Part shown: in pieces, positions 15,782 to 24,005 of the stretch
Numbering within the stretch: position 1 is the stretch's first letter
Layout: each line of letters starts with the position of its first letter
DNA from: Bacteroidales bacterium
GTDB taxonomy: Bacteria; Bacteroidota; Bacteroidia; Bacteroidales; Bacteroidaceae
Reading direction: 5' to 3'
Length of the DNA stretch: 35,616 nt
NCBI GenBank assembly: GCA_004554665.1
Contig: SFKY01000019.1
Location: 1-35,616, forward strand
Notes under the pieces: generated by a model
The model's database searches: none
Seen by the model: the letters and a program-made list of their open reading frames with translations, nothing else
What the model was told of the DNA's origin: nothing
Translations under genes and position numbers: made by a program

Positions 15782-16186
15782 ATGAACAAGGGAACCATAG
15801 GCATGCTCATGGCCGTAGCCGCGCTGCTCACCGTGGCGCTGCTCATCAGTGCCATGCCGGCAGACGGCATACTCACCACGAGGGGCGACACCACCATCGT
15901 AGACACCCGTCTGCCCGGCAAGGGTATCGAGGGCTACAACGGAGCCACGCCGGTGAAGATATTCATCTGCAAGAACAAGGTGGTGAAGATAGAGACCCAG
16001 CCGAGCCAAGAGACACCCAAATATATGCGCATGGCGCGCCAGCTCCTCACCCGCTACGAGGGGATGACGGTGACCAAGGCGGCAAAGGCCAAGATAGACG
16101 GCGTGACAGGGGCTACCTATACGTCGGAAGCACTGAAAAAGAATGTAAAAGCAGGTCTGGAGTATTACAAGAAACACGGCAAGTAA
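15782..16186 (+). CDS. Small membrane-anchored FMN-binding-domain protein
   Basis: A 134-residue protein with one N-terminal membrane segment or uncleaved signal (residues 7-24, GMLMAVAALLTVALLISA) and then a single FMN-binding domain of the RnfG/NqrC C-terminal type. The sequence IDGVTGATYTS (105-115) matches the flavinylation motif (S/T)GATxT, so Thr114 is a candidate for covalent FMN attachment by an ApbE-type transferase. This places a redox-active flavin on the periplasmic face. It is shorter than NqrC or RnfG and has no other Rnf or Nqr gene beside it. It probably shares a transcript with ddh, though no functional link is obvious. Confidence 0.8.
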   Translation: MNKGTIGMLMAVAALLTVALLISAMPADGILTTRGDTTIVDTRLPGKGIEGYNGATPVKIFICKNKVVKIETQPSQETPKYMRMARQLLTRYEGMTVTKAAKAKIDGVTGATYTSEALKKNVKAGLEYYKKHGK

Positions 16187-16253
16187 GTTCTTCCAGCCTT
16201 TTTTATGTTTTCTTCATTGGAAATCAGAGACGAATCTTGTGGTTCCCTGAGGG

Positions 16254-16290
16254 TGCCCTCGCCCATCGGGAGAGGGACGGGGTGAGGGCA
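16254..16290. repeat. GC-rich inverted repeat downstream of recQ
   Basis: TGCCCTC at 16254-16260 pairs with GAGGGCA at 16284-16290, enclosing CGGGAGAGGGACGGGG. It lies in the 132-base convergent gap between the FMN-domain gene and recQ. Neither strand has a T-run directly after the stem, so it is not a classical terminator. A shorter relative, GGTGCCCTCACCCT, lies near 35318. Confidence 0.6.
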
Positions 16291-16318
16291 AAAAAAGAGG
16301 CACCACTTGGAGAAAGTA

Positions 16319-18496
16319 TCAGTTGGCCATCTCCGACAGGAACTTGATGCGCACCAATCGGATATCCTCTTCGGAATAGTCTCCGCCCAACTCCTCGATG
16401 GCGGTATCGAGGTCATCGGTCTCGCTGTCCATGAAATAGTCGAAGATTTCATCGACACGGTCATCGTCCATCACATCTTCGAGGAAGTAATCGATGTTCA
16501 ATTTGGTGCCGCTGTAGACGATTGCCTCTATTTCATCGAGCAGTTCGTCGAACTCCAATCCCTGTGCGGTGGCAATGTCGTCGAGCGCTATCTGGCGGTC
16601 TATGCTCTGGATAATCTTCACTTTGAGCATGCTCTTCTTGGCAACGGTCTTGACGCGGAAATCCTCCGGGCGCACAATGCCGTTTTCCTCACAGTGCTTA
16701 CGAATCAGGTCGCAGAAGGCTTGGCCGTAACGTTTGGCCTTTCCGGCTCCCACGCCCTGGATGTTCTGCAGTTCCTGCAGGGTGATGGGGTACATGGTGG
16801 CCATTTGCTCAAGCGATGCGTCGAAGAAGATGACATAGGGAGCGAGTCCCTGCTTCTTAGCCACCCGCTTACGCAGGTCTATCAGCATGGCGTAGAGTTC
16901 CGGATCAAGCACGGCAGTGCCTCCCTGCATCTCGTCATCGTCGTAATCGTCCTTAAACTCCGAGTCGAGCACTATCATGAACGATTTGGGCGACTTCATG
17001 AACTTCTTGCCCGCGGCGGTGAGTTTGAGCAGGCCGTAACTTTCCACATCCTTGTGCAGATAACCGGCTATGAGGGCCTGACGGATGACAGGATTCCATA
17101 GTTTATCGTTCTCATCCTCACCCAGTCCAAACTCTTCCAGTTCATCGTGCTTGTGCGATACGATGTCGTCGGTGGCACGTCCTTTGACAAAATCGACCAC
17201 ATACTCTTGGCGGAAATTCTCTTTGATGGCCTTCACCGCCTTCAATACCATCAGCAGAGGCTCCTTGGCCTCTATCCGCTCCTTGGGATGCAGACAGTTG
17301 TCGCAGTTACCGCAATTGTCCACGTGGTATTCTTCACCGAAATAGTGCAGCAACAGTTTGCGACGGCATACTGAAGACTCGGCATAGGCTGCCGTCTCCT
17401 GAAGGAGCTGGCGGCCAATGTCTTGCTCGGCGACAGGCTTACCCTCCATAAACTTCTCCAGCTTGCGCAGGTCCTTGCTCGAATAGAAGGCGATACACAG
17501 TCCCTCGCCCCCGTCACGACCTGCACGACCTGTCTCCTGGTAATAACCCTCCAGGCTCTTGGGAATATCGTAGTGGATAACAAAACGTACATCGGGCTTG
17601 TCGATGCCCATGCCAAAAGCGATGGTAGCCACAATCACGTCGATGCGCTCCATCAGAAAATCGTCTTGCGTGTGGGAACGGGTAGCACTGTCGAGCCCTG
17701 CATGGTAAGGTGCCGCCTTGATGTCGTTGGCCCTCAAATCGGCTGCCAATTCTTCCACTTTCTTGCGCGAGAGACAATATACGATGCCGCTCTTGCCGGC
17801 ATGCTGCCGGATGAAACGGATAATCTGCTTGTTGATGTCGTTGGTCTTCTGCCTCACTTCATAATAGAGGTTGGGGCGATTGAACGAGCTCTTGAACTCC
17901 ACGGCATCCAGAATGCCGAGACTCTTCTTGATATCAGTTCTCACCTTGTCGGTGGCGGTGGCGGTGAGCGCAATCACCGGTGCATGGCCTATCTTGTTGA
18001 TAGTAGGACGGATATTCCTGTACTCGGGACGGAAATCATGGCCCCACTCCGAGATACAATGCGCCTCGTCGATGGCATAAAACGAGATACGGAAAGACTT
18101 GAAAAACTCGAGGTTCTCCTCTTTGTTGAGCGATTCGGGAGCCACATAGAGGAGCTTGGTCTTGCCGCTGCGCACATCGTCCATCACCTGCTGGATGGCA
18201 GACTTGTTGAGCGACGAGTTCAGGTAATGCGCCACGCCGCTCTCCTCACTCATTCCGTTGATGACATCCACCTGATTCTTCATCAGAGCTATCAATGGCG
18301 AGACGACGATGGCCGTGCCCTCCATCAGGAGCGACGGCAACTGGTAGCACAGGCTCTTGCCGCCGCCGGTAGGCATCAGCACAAAGGTGTCATTGCCTGC
18401 CATCAAGTTTATGATAATGACCTCCTGATCGCCTTTGAACGTGTCAAAGCCGAAATAGTGTTTAAGTTTTTCTGTAAGATTAACGTCTTTAGTCAT
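16319..18496 (-). CDS. recQ: ATP-dependent DNA helicase RecQ
   Basis: 3'-5' DNA helicase of recombination and replication-fork repair. The 725-residue protein has Walker A PTGGGKS (about 42-48), DEAH box AIDEAHCISEWGHDFRPEYR (about 141-160), motif III ALTATAT, and motif VI QETGRAGRDG (about 320-329). The RecQ zinc site is complete: Cys377, 395, 398 and 401. An HRDC domain (LRKRVAKKQGLAPYVIFFDA onward) follows. Beyond HRDC there is an extra acidic C-terminal tail of roughly 130 residues, ending in EEDIRLVRIKFLSEMAN, as in long Bacteroidota RecQ proteins. The start at 18496 (MTKDVNLTEKLKHYFGFDTF) is chosen over 18595 because it begins right at the family N-terminus. It lies downstream of clpX on the same strand. 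Confidence 0.95.
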   Translation of the reverse strand: MTKDVNLTEKLKHYFGFDTFKGDQEVIIINLMAGNDTFVLMPTGGGKSLCYQLPSLLMEGTAIVVSPLIALMKNQVDVINGMSEESGVAHYLNSSLNKSAIQQVMDDVRSGKTKLLYVAPESLNKEENLEFFKSFRISFYAIDEAHCISEWGHDFRPEYRNIRPTINKIGHAPVIALTATATDKVRTDIKKSLGILDAVEFKSSFNRPNLYYEVRQKTNDINKQIIRFIRQHAGKSGIVYCLSRKKVEELAADLRANDIKAAPYHAGLDSATRSHTQDDFLMERIDVIVATIAFGMGIDKPDVRFVIHYDIPKSLEGYYQETGRAGRDGGEGLCIAFYSSKDLRKLEKFMEGKPVAEQDIGRQLLQETAAYAESSVCRRKLLLHYFGEEYHVDNCGNCDNCLHPKERIEAKEPLLMVLKAVKAIKENFRQEYVVDFVKGRATDDIVSHKHDELEEFGLGEDENDKLWNPVIRQALIAGYLHKDVESYGLLKLTAAGKKFMKSPKSFMIVLDSEFKDDYDDDEMQGGTAVLDPELYAMLIDLRKRVAKKQGLAPYVIFFDASLEQMATMYPITLQELQNIQGVGAGKAKRYGQAFCDLIRKHCEENGIVRPEDFRVKTVAKKSMLKVKIIQSIDRQIALDDIATAQGLEFDELLDEIEAIVYSGTKLNIDYFLEDVMDDDRVDEIFDYFMDSETDDLDTAIEELGGDYSEEDIRLVRIKFLSEMAN

Positions 18497-18565
18497 ACAA
18501 ACAAGCAGTTCCAGTTTCCTCTTAATAAGATATGGTATTCCCAAGGTAAATTGATGCCCGGCAGC

Positions 18566-18594
18566 TGCCTCCCCCACTCCAGAGGGGAGAGGCA
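18566..18594. repeat. GC-rich hairpin between clpX and recQ
   Basis: TGCCTC at 18566 pairs with GAGGCA ending at 18594, extended by CCCC/GGGG pairing around ACTCCAGA. It lies just after the clpX stop. No T-run follows on the minus strand, so it may be an mRNA-stabilising or dispersed repeat element rather than a terminator. Confidence 0.55.
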
Positions 18595-18604
18595 CCGTCA
18601 GGCA

Positions 18605-19864
18605 TTATAGTGATTCTTGCTTCTGCAAGAACGATTTCTCCATCTCGCGCTTCGCATAGTCCAGCGTTACCTCAAAACGCTTTTTCTTCTGCGAAGGCAA
18701 CTCAAACATGGCATCCATCATCATGGCCTCGACGATGGAACGTAGTCCACGCGCGCCGAGTTTGAACTCCACGGCCTTGTCGACGATATACTCCAGCGCA
18801 TCGTCGGCGAAACTCAGCTTCACACCATCTATTGCCAACAGTTTGGTATATTGCTTGACAATAGAGTTTTTGGGCTCGACAAGGATGCGGCGCAAAGCCT
18901 CCCTGTCCAGCGGATTGAGGTACGTGAGCACAGGCAGACGGCCGATAATCTCGGGAATCAAGCCAAACGACTTGAGGTCTTGCGGCATCACATACTGCAT
19001 CAGGTTGTTCTTGTCGATATTGGCCACATTCTGCACCGAGTTGTAGCCCACTACATGCGTGTTCATACGCTGCGCTATCTTGGCCTCTATGCCGTCAAAG
19101 GCACCGCCACAGATAAAGAGTATGTTGCGTGTATCTACATGAATATAGTCCTGGTCGGGATGCTTGCGGCCTCCCTTTGGCGGCACGTTGACCATCGTGC
19201 CCTCCAACAGCTTGAGCAGACCCTGCTGCACGCCCTCGCCGCTCACGTCGCGGGTGATGCTGGGATTGTCGCTCTTGCGGGCTATCTTGTCTATCTCGTC
19301 GATAAACACGATACCGCGCTCGGCTGCCGGCACATTGTAGTCTGCCACCTGCAACAATCGCGACAGGATACTCTCCACATCCTCGCCCACATATCCGGCT
19401 TCGGTAAACACGGTGGCATCCACGATGGTGAAAGGCACATCGAGCAGCTTGGCGATGGTACGTGCCAGCAAGGTCTTTCCGGTACCTGTGCTGCCCACCA
19501 TGATGATGTTGCTCTTCTCTATCTCCACCCCATCCTCGTCTTTCTCCTGTTTCAGACGCTTGTAGTGGTTATACACTGAGACAGCGAGGAAACGCTTGGC
19601 CTCGTCCTGTCCAATGACATACTGGTCCAGGTAGTCCTTGATTTCCTTGGGCTTGGGTATCTCCTTCAATTCAAACTTGGAAGTATTCTTCTGACCGTCG
19701 CCCGACAGCGCATCGTGGCCATACACGCCAGCCGAGAGCGCTATCTCGTAAGCCTGCTTGGCACAGTCTTCGCAGATAAAGCCATTGAAGCCCGATATCA
19801 TGAGTTTCACCTCGTTGTCCGTGCGGCCACAGAAGCTGCAGACCTTTTTCTTACTTGCCGACAT
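18605..19864 (-). CDS. clpX: ATP-dependent Clp protease, ATP-binding subunit ClpX
   Basis: AAA+ unfoldase that feeds substrates into ClpP. The 419-residue protein has the N-terminal zinc-binding domain (Cys9, 12, 31, 34; CSFCGRTDNEV), Walker A GSTGTGKT (124-131), Walker B VFIDEIDK (186-193), and sensor and arginine-finger regions in the C-terminal half (LGARGLRSIVEAMMMDAMFE). The pore loop GYVGEDVES (158-166) is intact. Its start overlaps the clpP stop by 14 bases, so the two are translated from one mRNA. Confidence 0.97.
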   Translation of the reverse strand: MSASKKKVCSFCGRTDNEVKLMISGFNGFICEDCAKQAYEIALSAGVYGHDALSGDGQKNTSKFELKEIPKPKEIKDYLDQYVIGQDEAKRFLAVSVYNHYKRLKQEKDEDGVEIEKSNIIMVGSTGTGKTLLARTIAKLLDVPFTIVDATVFTEAGYVGEDVESILSRLLQVADYNVPAAERGIVFIDEIDKIARKSDNPSITRDVSGEGVQQGLLKLLEGTMVNVPPKGGRKHPDQDYIHVDTRNILFICGGAFDGIEAKIAQRMNTHVVGYNSVQNVANIDKNNLMQYVMPQDLKSFGLIPEIIGRLPVLTYLNPLDREALRRILVEPKNSIVKQYTKLLAIDGVKLSFADDALEYIVDKAVEFKLGARGLRSIVEAMMMDAMFELPSQKKKRFEVTLDYAKREMEKSFLQKQESL

Positions 19865-20531
19865 TCTTCTTACGCATTAACACAGTATCTATCATGCCAT
19901 ACTCCTTGGCTTCCTGCGCCGTCATCCAGTAGTTGCGGTCGCTGTCCTGCCAAACCTTCTCGTAGGGCGTATGCGAATGTTCGGAGATGATGGTGTAGAG
20001 TTCCTTCTTGAATTTCTGAATCTCCTTGGCCTCAATCTCGATATCCGATGCCTGTCCCTGCACGCCACCCAGCGGCTGGTGTATCATCACACGGCTGTGG
20101 GTGAGTGCCGAACGTTTGCCCTCGGTGCCGGCCACCAGCAGCACAGCAGCCATCGAGGCGGCCATACCCGTACAGATGGTGGCCACATCGCTGGAGATAA
20201 ACTGCATCGTATCATAGATACCCAGACCGGCTGTCACGCTTCCGCCCGGACTGTTGATATAGATGGAGATGTCCTTGCCCGGGTCTACCGAGTCGAGATA
20301 CAGCAACTGCGCCTGCAGGGTGTTGGCTGTATAATCGTCGATCTCCGTGCCCAAAAAGATGATGCGGTCCATCATCAGACGAGAGAACACATCCATCTGG
20401 GTGACATTGAGCTGACGCTCCTCCAGAATATAAGGGTTGAGGTATTGAGCCTGCGACTTCAACACGTCATCCAATGCTATCCCGCTTATTCCCAAATGCT
20501 TCGTAGCATATTTTCTAAAATCGTTGTTCAT
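19851..20531 (-). CDS. clpP: ATP-dependent Clp protease proteolytic subunit ClpP
   Basis: Serine protease that forms the ClpXP chamber. The 226-residue protein carries the catalytic Ser126 in TGMAASMAAVLLVAG, His151 in VMIHQPLGG, and Asp198 in DSDRNYWMTAQEA. The glycine-rich turn INSPGGSVTAGLGIYD (92-107) is present. It is about 30 residues longer than E. coli ClpP, mainly at the N-terminus (MNNDFRKYATKHLGISG), which may include a propeptide. It lies between tig and clpX, the usual order; its own -7 element at 20598-20605 means it may not depend on tig transcription. Confidence 0.96.
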   Translation of the reverse strand: MNNDFRKYATKHLGISGIALDDVLKSQAQYLNPYILEERQLNVTQMDVFSRLMMDRIIFLGTEIDDYTANTLQAQLLYLDSVDPGKDISIYINSPGGSVTAGLGIYDTMQFISSDVATICTGMAASMAAVLLVAGTEGKRSALTHSRVMIHQPLGGVQGQASDIEIEAKEIQKFKKELYTIISEHSHTPYEKVWQDSDRNYWMTAQEAKEYGMIDTVLMRKKNVGK

Positions 20532-20558
20532 TGTTTTTTCTTATAAATCCATACAAAA

Positions 20559-20629
20559 AGAGAGGTTGCCCACTCTTCTCTCATCTGTTCATAGGAACAA
20601 AGATAAGAAAAAAAGTCGACAACCTCTCT
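20559..20629. repeat. Inverted repeat bracketing the clpP promoter
   Basis: AGAGAGGTTG at 20559-20568 and CAACCTCTCT at 20620-20629 are perfect 10-base inverted repeats 51 bases apart. Between them, on the minus strand, is TATCTTTG (20598-20605), a -7 element for clpP. The left arm lies in the clpP leader, the right arm upstream of the promoter. Confidence 0.65.
20598..20605 (-). promoter_or_regulatory. -7 promoter element of clpP
   Basis: The minus strand reads TATCTTTG (TAnnTTTG), 66 bases before the clpP ATG. No clear -33 TTTG. Confidence 0.5.
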
Positions 20630-20658
20630 ATATTGAGAAGTTTTTTTTCAAAAAAAGG

Positions 20659-22014
20659 TTACTCGCTCATCAACTTGTTGAAGTCGTCGAGCGAAATGGC
20701 TTTCTCGTTGAAAGACACCACGCCCTTGAGCGCCTCTGTGAGCTTGCGGTCGATGGCACGATTGACAAGCGGTTCTACGGTGTCAGCCTTCTTGAGCATC
20801 TCTCCGGCATAGTTGTCCAGATACTCCTCGGGCACATTGTTCATGCCGTACTGGGCAAACTGAGCCCTGGCAGCCTCCTTGGCGGCAGCTTTCACATCGT
20901 CATCGCCTATCTTCACACCGTTGGCAGCCACCAGTTGCTCCTTGATGAGGTGCCATGTGAGCTCCTTGATGCTGGCCTCGTAGTTTTTCTCCACATACTC
21001 CTCGCCCTTGTCCTTGTTGTTGGCAAGCATGATGCGCTTGAGCAGCGCGTCGGGATACTCGAGCTTGCCCACTTTCTGCTCACAGTAGGCACGCACGTCC
21101 TGGATGAAGCGGAAATCGCTGTCGGTAGCAAGCTGGGCCTTGAGTCCCTCGGCAATCTTGTCGCGGAAAGCCTGCTCGTCGGCCACATTGCCCTTGCCGT
21201 ATACGCCGTCGAAGAGCTCCTGGTTCACTTCATGCTTCTGGAAGTGGTTGATCTCTGTCACTTGATAGCTGAAGTCGCCTGTGTGCTCAGCCACCTCTTC
21301 GCGGCTGATCTTGAGCAGGGCAGCCACCTCGGCATCGCTCTCAGCATAAGCCTTGCGCGGATTGAAGGTGATGATGTCGCCGGGCTTGGCATCGTCGAAC
21401 AGCTTCTTCTGCTCCTCGTCCTTGATATAGAGCGGCATCAGGATGGTGCTGTCTACCGTCACGCCGCCCTCCTTGGTGTTGCCGTTCTCGTCGAGCTCGC
21501 GCAGGTCGCCCTTGATGGTGTCGTTGCCCTCGAAGTGGTCGGCATTGACATAGCTGCCCATCTGCGAGGCAAACATCTCCACCTGACGGTCGATGAGTGC
21601 GTCGTCCACGGTGATGTTGTAGTAGTCTATCTTGTCGCTGGCGCTGAGCTCACAGGTAAACTCGGGAGCCACGGCAATATCGAACTTGAAAGTGAAGGTG
21701 CTGTCCTTCTCCAGATCCTGTGCCTCGTGCTGCTCTGAGGGCAACGGCTCGCCCAGCATCTGAATCTTGTTGTCACGGATATATTGTTGCAACTGCTCAC
21801 CTACGACCTTGTTGATGGCATCGGCCTTGACAGCCGTACCGTACTGGCGCTTGATAAGTCCCATGGGAACCATACCCGGGCGGAATCCGGGCACATTGGC
21901 TTTCTTGCGATAATCCTTGAGTGTCTTCTCGACATCCTCTTTGTAATCGGCCTCGTCGAGGACGATGGTCATCAGACCATTGATCTTGTCAGGGGTTTCA
22001 AATGAAATATTCAT
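20659..22014 (-). CDS. tig: Trigger factor
   Basis: Ribosome-bound chaperone that meets nascent chains at the exit tunnel. The 451-residue protein has the N-terminal ribosome-binding domain with the signature FRPGMVPMGLIKRQYG (about 43-58). The middle part is where the PPIase-like domain lies in other trigger factors, but its FKBP motifs are weak here, as is common in Bacteroidota. A long helical C-terminal domain follows and ends KLTEALKGVVSFNEKAISLD. The gene heads the tig-clpP-clpX cluster and starts behind a -7 element at 22067-22074. Confidence 0.93.
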   Translation of the reverse strand: MNISFETPDKINGLMTIVLDEADYKEDVEKTLKDYRKKANVPGFRPGMVPMGLIKRQYGTAVKADAINKVVGEQLQQYIRDNKIQMLGEPLPSEQHEAQDLEKDSTFTFKFDIAVAPEFTCELSASDKIDYYNITVDDALIDRQVEMFASQMGSYVNADHFEGNDTIKGDLRELDENGNTKEGGVTVDSTILMPLYIKDEEQKKLFDDAKPGDIITFNPRKAYAESDAEVAALLKISREEVAEHTGDFSYQVTEINHFQKHEVNQELFDGVYGKGNVADEQAFRDKIAEGLKAQLATDSDFRFIQDVRAYCEQKVGKLEYPDALLKRIMLANNKDKGEEYVEKNYEASIKELTWHLIKEQLVAANGVKIGDDDVKAAAKEAARAQFAQYGMNNVPEEYLDNYAGEMLKKADTVEPLVNRAIDRKLTEALKGVVSFNEKAISLDDFNKLMSE

Positions 22015-22066
22015 CTCTGATAATTAATGTTATGTTTGTTATTTTTTTGATTTTCCAATTAGCGGG

Positions 22067-22074
22067 CAAAATTA
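22067..22074 (-). promoter_or_regulatory. -7 promoter element of tig
   Basis: The minus strand reads TAATTTTG (TAnnTTTG), 52 bases before the tig ATG, with an A/T-rich leader between. Confidence 0.6.
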
Positions 22075-22131
22075 CTCATTTTTAACGACAATACCTAATA
22101 TATAGGCATTTAATTAGTTTTTTTAACCATC

Positions 22132-22938
22132 CTACTTGCCTGCGACGGCAGCTTCGGCGGCCTCGTCTTCCTCCGTGGGCTTGAAACGGCGGAGCACGAA
22201 GTTCTCACTCAGGTAATTCTTACGCACCACGGGGTTCACGGCCAGTTCCTCGGGGGTGCCGTGGAAGAGGATGCGCCCCTCGAAGAGCAGATAGGCGCGG
22301 TCGGTGATAGACAGGGTCTCCTGCACATTGTGGTCGGTAATCAGGATGCCGATGTTGCGGTACTTCAGACGCCACACGATGTGCTGGATATCCTCTACGG
22401 CGATGGGGTCTACGCCGGCAAAGGGCTCATCGAGCATGATAAACTTGGGGTTGATGGCCAGGCATCGGGCTATCTCCGTGCGGCGGCGCTCGCCTCCCGA
22501 GAGCTGGTCGCCCTTGTTGCGGCGCACCTTGCCCAGACGGAACTCCTTGATCAGGCTCTCCAACTGCTCCAGTTGCTGCTCGTGGGTGAGGCTGGTCATC
22601 TCCAGCACCGACATGATGTTGTCCTCCACACTCATCTTGCGAAACACGCTGGCCTCCTGCGGCAGGTAGCCGATGCCCGCCCGGGCACGCTTGTACACCG
22701 GATAGTCGGTTATCTCCTCATCATCGAGATACACATGGCCCTCGTTGGGAATGACCAGCCCCGTGGTCATGTAAAACGAGGTGGTCTTGCCCGCACCGTT
22801 AGGTCCCAACAGGCCGACAATCTCTCCCTGCTTCACATCGAAGTTCACGCCATTGGCCACTGTCCGCTTGCCGTAACGCTTCACCAGTCCCTCCGTACGG
22901 AGTACCATTCCCTCATTATTAGTTTCGCCCATAATCAT
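22132..22938 (-). CDS. lptB: LPS export ABC transporter ATP-binding protein LptB
   Basis: ATPase that powers extraction of lipopolysaccharide from the inner membrane with LptF and LptG. In the 268-residue protein, Walker A is GPNGAGKT (45-52), the Q-loop is YLPQEASVFRKMSVEDNIM (about 91-109), the ABC signature is the LptB-typical LSGGERRRTEIARCLA (146-161), and Walker B is FIMLDEPFAGVDP (167-178), with H-loop TDHNV. The C-terminus has an extra charged tail (FKPTEEDEAAEAAVAGK) beyond the E. coli protein. The start may be the ATG at 22938 or two codons later. No other lpt gene is nearby. Confidence 0.93.
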   Translation of the reverse strand: MIMGETNNEGMVLRTEGLVKRYGKRTVANGVNFDVKQGEIVGLLGPNGAGKTTSFYMTTGLVIPNEGHVYLDDEEITDYPVYKRARAGIGYLPQEASVFRKMSVEDNIMSVLEMTSLTHEQQLEQLESLIKEFRLGKVRRNKGDQLSGGERRRTEIARCLAINPKFIMLDEPFAGVDPIAVEDIQHIVWRLKYRNIGILITDHNVQETLSITDRAYLLFEGRILFHGTPEELAVNPVVRKNYLSENFVLRRFKPTEEDEAAEAAVAGK

Positions 22939-22953
22939 TATCTATATAGCGTG

Positions 22954-22961
22954 CAAATTTA
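22954..22961 (-). promoter_or_regulatory. -7 promoter element of lptB
   Basis: The minus strand reads TAAATTTG (TAnnTTTG), 15 bases before the lptB start at 22938. Confidence 0.6.
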
Positions 22962-23010
22962 CAAAAAATACACCTAATAACACTTATAAAATCAAAAACT
23001 CTTGCCGATA

Positions 23011-23043
23011 TTGCAGTTTTTTAGTGGATTTTGGTTACTTTTG
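23011..23043 (+). promoter_or_regulatory. Putative mlaE promoter
   Basis: TACTTTTG at 23036-23043 matches TAnnTTTG; TTG at 23011-23013 lies 22 bases upstream, close to the -33 spacing. If used, it leaves a leader of about 170 bases that contains the 22-bp array B. Confidence 0.5.
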
Positions 23044-23096
23044 CAAAAGAAAGGCGACACTGAAATCACCGAATGGCGGCACAGACGGAAACCGGT

Positions 23097-23184
23097 CATG
23101 GCATATACGGATGCCAAACATGGCATTTAGGTGACCTAAATGTGGCGTTTACGGGTGCCAAACGTGGCATTTAGCTTTCTATTG
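23097..23184. repeat. 22-bp phased repeat array B, in the mlaE leader
   Basis: Units start at 23097, 23119, 23141 and 23163; the word TGGC recurs at 23099, 23121, 23143 and 23165, exactly 22 bases apart. Halves are 11 bases: CATGGCATTTA or TGTGGCGTTTA, then CGGGTGCCAAA or GGTGACCTAAA. Bases 23125-23141 form the perfect palindrome ATTTAGGTGACCTAAAT. The last unit decays in its second half. The array fills the DNA between the likely promoter and the mlaE start. Confidence 0.85.
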
Positions 23185-23222
23185 GCGCCATCTACATATT
23201 AGAAACATATAAACAACGACCC

Positions 23223-23981
23223 ATGCTGATTATCAAACTATTGAGCAGATACCTCAACACTTTCGGCAGCTACCTCATCCTGATGGGGCGCTCGTTCAGC
23301 ATCCCCGAGCGCATGCGCATGTTCATGAAGCGCTACGTCAAGGAGATGTCGCAGCTCGGCGTAGACTCCATCCCCATCGTGCTGCTCATCTCGTTTTTCA
23401 TCGGAGCCGTCATCTGCATCCAGATGAAAGTCAACATCCAGAGCCCGTGGATGCCGCGCTGGGTATCGGGCTACACCACTCGCGAGATCATGCTCCTCGA
23501 GTTCTCAAGCAGCATCATGTGTCTCATCCTCGCCGGCAAGGTGGGCTCCAACATCGCCTCCGAACTGGGTACCATGCGTGTGACCCAGCAGATAGACGCT
23601 CTCGAGATCATGGGCATCAACTCGGCCAGCTACCTCATCCTGCCCAAGATCATCGGCCTCATCACCATCATGCCCTCGCTGGTCATCTTCAGTTCGGCCA
23701 TGGGATTTCTTGGGGCCTACGGCACCGCCTACATCGGCCACCTGCTGCCGCCCGACGACCTGACGCTCGGACTGCAGCACGCCTTCAACCCCTGGTTTGT
23801 ATGGATGAGTATCATCAAGAGCACCTTCTTCGCCTTTATCATCGCGAGTGTCTCCTCCTTCTTCGGCTATACGGTGGAGGGCGGCTCGGTAGAGGTGGGC
23901 AAGGCCAGCACCGATGCCGTGGTCTGCAGTTCGGTGCTTATCCTCTTCTCCGACGTGTTCCTCACCCAGATATTGTCCTAA
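23223..23981 (+). CDS. mlaE: MlaE-type ABC transporter permease
   Basis: Inner-membrane permease of the Mla phospholipid transport system, which keeps outer-membrane lipid asymmetry. The 252-residue protein has several membrane segments, including SIPIVLLISFFIGAVICIQM (about 53-72), LLEFSSSIMCLILAGKVGSN (about 91-110) and IIGLITIMPSLVIFSSAMGF. The MlaE-family segment ASELGTMRVTQQIDALEIMG (about 114-133) and the C-terminal FFGYTVEGGSVEVGKASTDA are diagnostic. The ATPase partner follows after 24 bases. Note that the start is ATG at 23223, with no Shine-Dalgarno, as is usual in this phylum. Confidence 0.9.
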   Translation: MLIIKLLSRYLNTFGSYLILMGRSFSIPERMRMFMKRYVKEMSQLGVDSIPIVLLISFFIGAVICIQMKVNIQSPWMPRWVSGYTTREIMLLEFSSSIMCLILAGKVGSNIASELGTMRVTQQIDALEIMGINSASYLILPKIIGLITIMPSLVIFSSAMGFLGAYGTAYIGHLLPPDDLTLGLQHAFNPWFVWMSIIKSTFFAFIIASVSSFFGYTVEGGSVEVGKASTDAVVCSSVLILFSDVFLTQILS

Positions 23982-24005
23982 CCCCCATCCTAACGCCAGC
24001 GACCC

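Noticed and set aside
14744..16177. 477-codon minus-strand ORF opposite ddh and the FMN-domain gene
   Set aside because: It spans two real genes and their promoter on the other strand and has a biased His/Gly/Ala composition.
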